Shown piece after piece: positions 7,337-14,497 of a stretch of 64,000 nt of DNA. A model generated the notes under the pieces. It was not told where the DNA came from, did not search any database, and was given only the letters and a program-made list of their open reading frames with translations. A program made the position numbers and the translations under genes. This DNA comes from Bacteroidaceae bacterium (GTDB lineage Bacteria; Bacteroidota; Bacteroidia; Bacteroidales; Bacteroidaceae): positions 34,040 to 98,039 of the forward strand of contig JAFZGA010000004.1 in assembly GCA_017555585.1 (NCBI GenBank), in the 5' to 3' direction. The number at the start of each line of letters is the position of its first letter. The stretch's first letter is position 1.

Positions 7337-9436
7337 CTATGATATTGCACCCCAATTCCAGTTTTTCATATTCTTTATCATACGCAAACGTTCCCACACT
7401 ACCCTATAATCGGGATTGTCATGCGCAGGATCGGCATTTATAACCTCACGGGCAACCTCCCTTACATATTGCAACAACTGTTCGTCACGTGCAAGGTTGG
7501 CTATCTTCAGGTCAAAAGCAATACCGCTCTGCTGCGTACCTTCCATATCGCCGGGACCACGCAGCTTGAGGTCGGCCTCGGCTATCTCGAATCCATCGGT
7601 ACTGGTTGTCATTATCTCCATTCGTTTACGGGTATCTTCGGAAAGTTTATCACCTGTCACCAGAACACAATACGACTGGGAAGCTCCACGTCCTACACGG
7701 CCACGTAACTGATGGAGCTGTGAAAGGCCGAAACGCTCGGCATTCTCAATAACCATCACCGAGGCATTGGGTACATCAACACCTACCTCTATAACCGTTG
7801 TGGATACAAGTATCTGAGTTTCACCCGAAGCGAACCGGCGCATCTCCTCATCTTTTTCCTTTGGCTTCATCTTGCCATGCAACTTGCTTAATTTGAAGTC
7901 GCAGAACACATTGCACAGATGTTTATATCCATCTTCAAGATTCTTGAGGTCAAGTTTTTCGCTCTCACTGATAAGCGGATATACCACATACGCCTGCCTT
8001 CCCTCGCTTATCTGACGACGAATGAAAGAGTAAAGGCTGTCGACACGGTTACGGAATATATGTGTAGTGGTTATTGGCTTACGACCAGGTGGGAGTTCAT
8101 CAATTACCGATACATCAAGGTCGCCGTAAAGCGTCATGGCAAGGGTGCGCGGAATAGGTGTAGCCGTCATCACAAGCACATGTGGTGGGATATTATTCTT
8201 TGCCCACATCTTTGCACGCTGCACAACACCGAAACGGTGCTGCTCATCTATAACGACAATACCCAAATTACGGAACTGCACATTGTCCTCAAGCACGGCG
8301 TGTGTTCCTACAAGTATATCGACTGCTCCGTTCTCAAGCCCCTCGAAAATGGGTTGTCTATCTTTTGGTTTGGTACTTCCGGTGAGCAACTCTACCCTCA
8401 CCGGCAGATTACCCAACATACGGCGCAGAGTGGCACAATGCTGTTCAGCCAGAATTTCTGTAGGCACAAGCAAACATGCCTGATAACCGTTATCTTTGGC
8501 AAGCAACATCGATAGCAATGCAACAAGTGTCTTTCCACTACCCACATCACCCTGCAGAAGCCTGTTCATCTGACTGTTGCCGTTGACATCACTACGTATC
8601 TCCTTGACAACCCTCTTTTGTGCTGCAGTAAGCTCAAAAGGAAGATTTTCATGATAGAAGCGGTTGAAAATTTCACCGACCTTTGAGAAACGGTGACCTA
8701 CATACCTCTTTTGACGGTCGCGTGAATAATTGAGAATATTCAGTTGGATGAAAAAAAGTTCCTCGAACTTGAGACGGTATTGTGCCGCCTGCAACTCCTT
8801 TAGGTTTTTAGGAAAATGGATTACACGCAACGCATCGTTCAATGGCATGAGAGCATGCTTTGTCAGTATATCACGCGAGAGAGTCTCCGGTATGTCATGC
8901 GAAAGCAACTGAAAAAGATTGCTCACCAGCTTTGCAAGAGCATTGGAATTCAACCCACTGCGTTTCATCTTTTCCGTAGTATTGTAATATGGTTGTAACC
9001 CCATACTGTCGAGTTTCAACGATGCGGCATCATCTACATCAGGATGAGCTATGTTTACCCTGCCGTTGAACATCGACGGCTTACCGAACACCACATACCG
9101 TTTTCCTGTCTGAAGCCTATTCTTTACAAACTTTATTCCACGGAACCACACAAGATCGACGAATGCCGTACCATCGGTAAAATGCGCCACAAGGCGACGC
9201 GAAGCACCTTCGCCCATCTCCTCAAAAGAGCGTATCTCGCCCAGCAACTGCACATGTTGCAGATGTCCACCAAGTTCAGAGACCTTGAATACCTTGCTAC
9301 GGTCGATATATTTATATGGGAAGTAATACAACAAGTCGTACAAGGAGTGTATTCCCAACTCCCTGTTCAGCATTGTTGCACGCTGTTCGCCCACTCCGGG
9401 CAGGAACTTTATATTTCTTGCTGTGGTATCGAGCAT
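7337..9436 (-). CDS. recG: ATP-dependent DNA helicase RecG
   Basis: Branch-migration helicase that remodels stalled replication forks and Holliday junctions. The 699-residue protein has an N-terminal wedge/OB domain (LPGVGEQRATML at the start; VQLLGEIRSFEE) and helicase motifs: Walker A GDVGSGKTLVALL, DEQH box VVIDEQHRFG, TATPIPRTLAMT, and motif VI QLRGRVGRG. The C-terminal RecG/TRCF region follows. Its 5' end overlaps ispD by 28 bases, so the genes are cotranscribed. The start at 9436 gives the expected N-terminus. Confidence 0.96.
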   Translation of the reverse strand: MLDTTARNIKFLPGVGEQRATMLNRELGIHSLYDLLYYFPYKYIDRSKVFKVSELGGHLQHVQLLGEIRSFEEMGEGASRRLVAHFTDGTAFVDLVWFRGIKFVKNRLQTGKRYVVFGKPSMFNGRVNIAHPDVDDAASLKLDSMGLQPYYNTTEKMKRSGLNSNALAKLVSNLFQLLSHDIPETLSRDILTKHALMPLNDALRVIHFPKNLKELQAAQYRLKFEELFFIQLNILNYSRDRQKRYVGHRFSKVGEIFNRFYHENLPFELTAAQKRVVKEIRSDVNGNSQMNRLLQGDVGSGKTLVALLSMLLAKDNGYQACLLVPTEILAEQHCATLRRMLGNLPVRVELLTGSTKPKDRQPIFEGLENGAVDILVGTHAVLEDNVQFRNLGIVVIDEQHRFGVVQRAKMWAKNNIPPHVLVMTATPIPRTLAMTLYGDLDVSVIDELPPGRKPITTTHIFRNRVDSLYSFIRRQISEGRQAYVVYPLISESEKLDLKNLEDGYKHLCNVFCDFKLSKLHGKMKPKEKDEEMRRFASGETQILVSTTVIEVGVDVPNASVMVIENAERFGLSQLHQLRGRVGRGASQSYCVLVTGDKLSEDTRKRMEIMTTSTDGFEIAEADLKLRGPGDMEGTQQSGIAFDLKIANLARDEQLLQYVREVAREVINADPAHDNPDYRVVWERLRMIKNMKNWNWGAIS

Positions 9437-10107
9437 TCCATTAATGTCTTGGCAACCACAAGATCGAACGGTGTTGTCAACTTTATATTTTCACGATTAC
9501 CGTCTACACCCACAACCTGTTCACCAAGAGCCTCTACAACAGATGCGTCATCGGTAAAACTCTCCACAAAACGTTGCTCGTAAGCACGGCGCAAAAGCGA
9601 CAATCTGAACACCTGAGGTGTCTGCACCAAGCGATAACGGTCACGTGGCACCACCTCGGTAGCACCGTTCACACCGACTATATGACGCAAGCTGTCCTGA
9701 ATATCGATCATTGGTATGGCCGCACCATGTATCCACGCTTCGCGGAAACAGTCATCGAGCACCTTTGCCGACACAAAAGGACGCACACCGTCATGCACTC
9801 CTATAAGGGCATCATCGATGTCATCAACCTGAGCCAAACCGTTCTGCACCGAGTGGAAACGTGTAGAACCGCCATTGGTAAGCACCAAAGGTACAGCAAA
9901 CGAGTACTCCTTGCACAAATTGTTCCAAAGTTCGATATGTTCTGCAGGAAGTACAAGAATCAGTTGCATTGTCGGGTCTATTGCATAAAGACGCTCCAAA
10001 GTCACCATTATAACAGGCTTTCCGCAAAGCAGTTGGAACTGCTTTGGCATTTCACCGCCCATACGCAGGCCTTTGCCACCGGCAACAACTATAAGATATT
10101 TTTTCAT
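9409..10107 (-). CDS. ispD: 2-C-methyl-D-erythritol 4-phosphate cytidylyltransferase
   Basis: Catalyses CTP-dependent activation of MEP in the non-mevalonate isoprenoid pathway. At 232 residues it has the nucleotide-binding N-terminus VVAGGKGLRMGGEMPKQF, the HDGVRPF motif and TDDASVVEALG with NIKLTTPFDL near the end. The glycine/arginine pattern fits IspD and not a generic sugar nucleotidyltransferase. It overlaps recG downstream and lies nine bases from the DJ-1 family gene upstream. Confidence 0.94.
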   Translation of the reverse strand: MKKYLIVVAGGKGLRMGGEMPKQFQLLCGKPVIMVTLERLYAIDPTMQLILVLPAEHIELWNNLCKEYSFAVPLVLTNGGSTRFHSVQNGLAQVDDIDDALIGVHDGVRPFVSAKVLDDCFREAWIHGAAIPMIDIQDSLRHIVGVNGATEVVPRDRYRLVQTPQVFRLSLLRRAYEQRFVESFTDDASVVEALGEQVVGVDGNRENIKLTTPFDLVVAKTLMECSIPQQEI

Positions 10108-10116
10108 GTTTTTCTA

Positions 10117-10665
10117 TTACTTGAACTGCATCTGTGAACGCAAGGTTGCAACAACCTCACTGCCACATAGACGCTCTACTATGGCAAATCCGAAATCAAA
10201 AGAGACACCGGGACCGCAACCTGTTATTATATTGCCGTCCTGCTCCACAGCCGCTGCGGTATATGTAGCACCGAAGAGATCACCCTCGCAACCGGGATAA
10301 CATGTTGCCTTTCGGCCTTCAAGTATCCCCATTCTGCCAAAAACCATAGGAGCCGCACATATGGCAGCTACAAGTTTCCCCTTAGCATGTGCATCGGCCA
10401 GTTGTGAGCGTAAAGGCATGTGTGCCGACAAATTGTCTGTACCGACACCACCACCGGGAAGAACGAGAGCATCGGCATCATCAAGACATACCTCTTCAAA
10501 AAGAGTATCAGCCAAGACTGTTACATCCTGTGCCGAAACAACCTCCTTGCGTCCCATAATGGATACTGTCACAACCTCAATACCGGCACGACGCATCACA
10601 TCTACCGGAGCCAATGCCTCAACGGTCTCAAAACCGTCGGCAAGAAACAGATATAATTTGCTCAT
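10117..10665 (-). CDS. DJ-1/ThiJ/PfpI family protein (YajL-like)
   Basis: A 182-residue member of the DJ-1 subfamily. The conserved Glu is in DGFETVEA and the reactive Cys in the nucleophile elbow AAICAAP, with ADALVLPGGG before it. Bacterial relatives act as redox-responsive chaperones or glyoxalase/deglycase enzymes; which applies cannot be decided. It lies between tonB and ispD in the same direction and is probably cotranscribed. Confidence 0.9.
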   Translation of the reverse strand: MSKLYLFLADGFETVEALAPVDVMRRAGIEVVTVSIMGRKEVVSAQDVTVLADTLFEEVCLDDADALVLPGGGVGTDNLSAHMPLRSQLADAHAKGKLVAAICAAPMVFGRMGILEGRKATCYPGCEGDLFGATYTAAAVEQDGNIITGCGPGVSFDFGFAIVERLCGSEVVATLRSQMQFK

Positions 10666-10723
10666 AGTCAGAAAATTCCTTAAACGTATATTAAAACTGC
10701 AAGACAGAAATCCTTTACAGTTT

Positions 10724-11497
10724 TTATTTCAACTTAAAATAATATGTAATTGTACCCTCCTGATTGTTTACACCGCCGATAGCATTGAACTTGGCACGCT
10801 TGGCTGCATTCAAGGCAGCAGTTCTCAGTGCCTGGACTGTGGTATTTGTACGGCTGTGTATTCTTGCGCCAACTACATTGCCGTCAGAATCCACAGTGAT
10901 TGTCACAACAACTCGGCCCTCTTCCTGAACGTTGTATGATGGCAAAGGCAGCTTGCCGTCACCGGCAAGAGCACGGCCATGAAGATCCCATGAACCCATA
11001 CCGGCACCCTCCTTCTCTCCGTCCTCTATTTGACCATCAGGAGCACCGGCTGCGCCTTCATCGACTTTATCATCGCCCTTGCTGCCCATAGAGCTACCCT
11101 TTCCAAAGGCATTGGCCATGAGGTTGGCAGCCTTTTTCATAGCTTCCTCCTCAAGACGCTTGCGTTCAGCCTCCTGCTCGGCAGCAATTTTCTCTTTCTC
11201 ACGTTCTGCCGACTTGGACGAATCGACACTTATGCTCTCCTCGTCGTTCTGTGTTATCATCGGTTTTTCAGGTGTAGGCTTCTGTACCTTTGGACGCACC
11301 TGTGGCTTGGGTGGCTGTGGTGCCATCTCAACCCCCGTCATGGCATATTCATTACCCATGACAACAGATAATCCCGCCTCGGGTTCCAACGGAGGTTTTT
11401 CCATCACTATAAAAAGCAACAGAAGCACAACCAGCAAGTGGAATACCACCGTACCGACGATACCAACTATTTTTTCCTTTGAGATATTCTTCATCAT
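10724..11497 (-). CDS. tonB: TonB family energy transducer
   Basis: Transmits proton-motive force from ExbB/ExbD to outer-membrane TonB-dependent transporters. The 257-residue protein has one N-terminal TM helix (residues about 9-32), a Pro/Lys-rich spacer (PPKPQVRPKVQKPTPEKP), and a Lys/Glu/Ala-rich helical stretch. A Gly-rich linker precedes a C-terminal TonB domain (RVVVTITVDSDGNVVGA ... TITYYFKLK). The Gly-rich linker with SMGSKGDD is longer than in classical TonB. The ATG overlaps the exbD stop (ATGA), implying coupling. Confidence 0.9.
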   Translation of the reverse strand: MMKNISKEKIVGIVGTVVFHLLVVLLLLFIVMEKPPLEPEAGLSVVMGNEYAMTGVEMAPQPPKPQVRPKVQKPTPEKPMITQNDEESISVDSSKSAEREKEKIAAEQEAERKRLEEEAMKKAANLMANAFGKGSSMGSKGDDKVDEGAAGAPDGQIEDGEKEGAGMGSWDLHGRALAGDGKLPLPSYNVQEEGRVVVTITVDSDGNVVGARIHSRTNTTVQALRTAALNAAKRAKFNAIGGVNNQEGTITYYFKLK

Positions 11498-11907
11498 TTT
11501 CTGTCGGGACGGCGTGTTGCCAACACCATTTTGAACTGGTTCTCATTAGCAATATTAAGTACCTTGACAATCTCACTGTATGGAATTGTCTCGTCGGCAT
11601 ACAATGCCACATACATCTCGGAATCCTTCTCACGGCAATCGAGCAGGAATGGTGTAATCTCCTCCTCGGTTACAGGCATCTCGTCAGAACGGCCCCAAGC
11701 AGCATAGTAGTTCAGATCCTTATCAATGATGATACGTGCCATAGGCTTTGCCTGTGTCTGCTCCTTTCCCTGCGGCAAAAGCACTTTTATGGCATTTGGG
11801 GTAACCATAGTCGAGGTTATCATAAAGAATATAAGCAACAGGAAGATAATGTCGGTCATTGACGACATTGAAAAAACATCTATTGCCTTTGTCTTTCTTT
11901 TTATCAT
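11494..11907 (-). CDS. exbD: biopolymer transporter ExbD
   Basis: Proton-channel subunit of the TonB motor; 137 residues. It has an N-terminal cytoplasmic tail, a single TM helix (TDIIFLLLIFFMITSTMV) carrying the conserved Asp in SSMTDI, and a periplasmic domain. It lies between exbB and tonB in the usual order. Family assignment is firm, but the substrate receptor served is not shown. Confidence 0.93.
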   Translation of the reverse strand: MIKRKTKAIDVFSMSSMTDIIFLLLIFFMITSTMVTPNAIKVLLPQGKEQTQAKPMARIIIDKDLNYYAAWGRSDEMPVTEEEITPFLLDCREKDSEMYVALYADETIPYSEIVKVLNIANENQFKMVLATRRPDRK

Positions 11908-11931
11908 ATTCAGACTTTTGCTTGAAATTCA

Positions 11932-12675
11932 TTATTCAGCCACTTCGGCAGATTTATTCTCATTGCGTGGAGACTCTTTGCTCTCGTTGACAATTTCAAT
12001 GAACGAAATTATATCGGCCTCCATAAGATTTTGTATCTTATCGACAAGAATTACAAGATAGTTGTATGCAAAAATGGCAATAATACCAACGATAAGACCA
12101 CCGACTGTCGTAACCATAGCCTCATATATACCGCTTGACAACAATGAGACATCGATATTGTTACCGGCATTGGACATTTGCCAGAAGGCCTGAACCATAC
12201 CGGTGACTGTACCAAGGAAACCAAGCATAGGAGCTACAGCCGCAATAGTAGAGAGAATAGGAAGTCCCTTCTCCAGGGTTGCAATCTCAAGACCTGCATT
12301 GTTGTCAAGAGCCTGACGCACTGATGCTGTATCAAGCTTGTAATCCTTGACACCCTTGGCAAGAATACGTGACATAGGAGAATCTACCTTTGCACAATAA
12401 TTGAGTGCCGACTTGATATCACCGTCCACAATATTGTCATGAATGCGGTCGAGCAAAAGAGGATTTCTCTTCATAGCCTTGCGCAATACGGCAAAACGCT
12501 CAAAGAATATATATATACCCCATATTGAGAGTGCGGCAAGGACAATCATTATCCAGCCACCTTTCATAGCCAATTCAAGAACATTGATACCATCCTGAAT
12601 AGGACCTGCCACCTCTACCGATGACATCACTTCTGCTGTTGCTGCCTCGGCAGCCACTGTAGTCAATTGAATCAT
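11932..12675 (-). CDS. exbB: MotA/TolQ/ExbB proton channel family protein
   Basis: The scaffold and proton channel subunit of the TonB complex. Of 247 residues, TM helices lie near residues 35-55, around 145-165 (STIAAVAPMLGFLGTVTGMV, the family signature) and 185-210. The N-terminus is rich in Ala and Glu and may include a cleaved leader. It is followed after 24 bases by exbD and preceded by pdxJ, the common Bacteroidetes order pdxJ-exbB-exbD-tonB. Confidence 0.93.
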   Translation of the reverse strand: MIQLTTVAAEAATAEVMSSVEVAGPIQDGINVLELAMKGGWIMIVLAALSIWGIYIFFERFAVLRKAMKRNPLLLDRIHDNIVDGDIKSALNYCAKVDSPMSRILAKGVKDYKLDTASVRQALDNNAGLEIATLEKGLPILSTIAAVAPMLGFLGTVTGMVQAFWQMSNAGNNIDVSLLSSGIYEAMVTTVGGLIVGIIAIFAYNYLVILVDKIQNLMEADIISFIEIVNESKESPRNENKSAEVAE

Positions 12676-12696
12676 AATATTATTGTGTTTTATTTA

Positions 12697-13416
12697 TTAC
12701 TTTATCAAACATTTCTGGTATGCAGCAATAGTTGCCTCAAGTCCCATATAAAGGGCGTCGCATATAAGTGCGTGGCCAATTGAGACCTCATCTACCCATG
12801 GAATCACATCGGTGAAATAGGCAAGATTCTCAAGACTGAGGTCGTGACCGGCATTCAAGCCTATTCCCAACTGCTTGACACGTTTTGCTGTCTCAAAGAA
12901 AGGAGCAATGGCCTCCTCACGGTTACGTGCATAGTTGTGCGCATAAGGACCGGTATAGAGTTCAACCCTGTCGGCACCTGCCTTTGCAGCATATTCCGCC
13001 ATACGTATATCGGCATTTATGAATATAGAGCTGCGTATTCCCGCCGCACTTATCTCATTGATTATATCGCGCAAGAAATCCTGCTCTGCCACGGTATCCC
13101 AACCGCAATCAGAAGTCAACTGGGCTGGTTTGTCCGGGACAAGTGTCACCTGTGCAGGACGCACACGCAACACAAGGTCAAGGAATTCCTTTGAAGGATA
13201 GCCCTCGATGTTGAATTCCGTACGCAGGATAGCACGCAAAGCCGTGACATCGGCACGGCGGATATGACGCTCATCAGGACGCGGATGGACAGTAATGCCG
13301 TCGGCACCGAAAGCCTCACAATCCTTGGCAACCTTCAGAATATCAGGATTATTACCACCACGGGCATTCCTGATGGTTGCCACTTTGTTGATGTTTACAC
13401 TCAGTTTTGTTTTCAT
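12697..13416 (-). CDS. pdxJ: pyridoxine 5'-phosphate synthase
   Basis: Condenses 1-deoxy-xylulose 5-phosphate with 3-amino-2-oxopropyl phosphate to pyridoxine 5'-phosphate. The 239-residue TIM barrel starts with KLSVNINKVATIRNARGG and has the motifs ADGITVHPRPDERHI, TLVPDKP and GLNAGHDL typical of the family. It is first in the minus-strand run toward recG, with a -7 box at 13478-13485, divergent from nadK. Confidence 0.96.
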   Translation of the reverse strand: MKTKLSVNINKVATIRNARGGNNPDILKVAKDCEAFGADGITVHPRPDERHIRRADVTALRAILRTEFNIEGYPSKEFLDLVLRVRPAQVTLVPDKPAQLTSDCGWDTVAEQDFLRDIINEISAAGIRSSIFINADIRMAEYAAKAGADRVELYTGPYAHNYARNREEAIAPFFETAKRVKQLGIGLNAGHDLSLENLAYFTDVIPWVDEVSIGHALICDALYMGLEATIAAYQKCLIK

Positions 13417-13477
13417 AAAATTCTTATCCTCAGGTATAAATAACCACTAATATGGGTAGTTTAGGATATATTTGGTG

Positions 13478-13485
13478 CAAAATTA
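13478..13485 (-). promoter_or_regulatory. -7 box of the pdxJ-exbB-exbD-tonB run
   Basis: TAATTTTG on the minus strand, 62 bases before pdxJ. The intergenic region is A/T-rich and shared with the divergent nadK promoter. Confidence 0.55.
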
Positions 13486-13519
13486 GTATAAATAAAAAAA
13501 AATATAATATAATTTGTCG

Positions 13520-13527
13520 TAAATTTG
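13520..13527 (+). promoter_or_regulatory. -7 box of nadK
   Basis: TAAATTTG on the plus strand, about 60 bases before the nadK start. A clear -33 element is not visible. Confidence 0.55.
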
Positions 13528-13588
13528 CAAACAGAAAGCTAAACAACCTTTGTTGTTCAACTTTATTATATAACAAAATCAAGGAACC

Positions 13589-14461
13589 ATGAAATTTGCT
13601 ATCTTCGGCAACAAGCACCAGACCAAGAAATCGAAAAGCATAGAACAGCTGTTCGAAGCCATAACAAAACGAAAAGACACTTTCGATATCGACAAGCCGT
13701 TCTACGATTTCCTTTGCAATGAAGGAATATCCGTTCCTACGCCAGACGGAATCATCTTAGATGATGATTTCAATGCCGATATTGCAATAAGTTTCGGAGG
13801 TGACGGTACTCTTTTGCGTACAGCAAGCCGGATCGGACGCAAACCTATTCCTATTCTTGGCATAAATGCCGGACGTTTGGGTTTTCTGACTACAACGTCC
13901 AACGAGAACATTGATTTCGTACTCGAGAAAATACACCAAGGGGAATATGACACAGAAAGCCGCAGTCTCATAGAGGCTGTCACCAACAACGGTGAGCTCA
14001 ACACATACCCTTTTGCATTGAATGAGATTGCCGTGATGAAGCATGACTCTTCATCAATGATGACACTGGAAGTAACCATCAACGGCGATGACAGGATCAC
14101 CTACCAGGCAGACGGTCTCATAGTTGCCACCCCATCAGGTTCTACAGGATATTCCTTGAGCGTAGGTGGCCCTATAATTTCACCACAGGCAAATGTATTG
14201 GCATTAACCCCAATTGCACCGCACAGCCTCAGTGCACGGCCTATAATAATCGACGACAGCGCCACAATAGAGATAAAGGTATACAGCCGCAGCCACAACT
14301 TCCTGATAGCCTTTGACGGACGTAACGAGAGCTGTGACGAAGAGATGAGCATCACTGTACGTAAAGCCGATTACAAGCAGGCCATAATACGCCAAAAAGA
14401 GCATTCGTTCATACACAACCTGCAAGAAAAGCTAATGTGGGGAAAAGACATAAGAGAATAA
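13589..14461 (+). CDS. nadK: NAD kinase
   Basis: Phosphorylates NAD to NADP. The 290-residue protein has the GGDGT motif (SFGGDGTLLRTAS), the LNEIAV segment with conserved Asn-Glu, and the TPSGSTGYSLSVGGPI nucleotide-binding loop. Length is typical. It is single-gene, divergent from pdxJ, and ends in a perfect hairpin terminator that starts on the last base of its stop codon. Confidence 0.96.
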   Translation: MKFAIFGNKHQTKKSKSIEQLFEAITKRKDTFDIDKPFYDFLCNEGISVPTPDGIILDDDFNADIAISFGGDGTLLRTASRIGRKPIPILGINAGRLGFLTTTSNENIDFVLEKIHQGEYDTESRSLIEAVTNNGELNTYPFALNEIAVMKHDSSSMMTLEVTINGDDRITYQADGLIVATPSGSTGYSLSVGGPIISPQANVLALTPIAPHSLSARPIIIDDSATIEIKVYSRSHNFLIAFDGRNESCDEEMSITVRKADYKQAIIRQKEHSFIHNLQEKLMWGKDIRE

Positions 14462-14497
14462 TATGATAAAAGCGAGCTAGGCTCGCTTTTATCATAT
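14461..14497. terminator. bidirectional terminator between nadK and the carbohydrate-binding protein gene
   Basis: A perfect inverted repeat with 17-bp arms (ATATGATAAAAGCGAGC) and loop TAG. The T-rich arm ends serve both strands. It touches the stop codons of both convergent genes. Confidence 0.85.
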
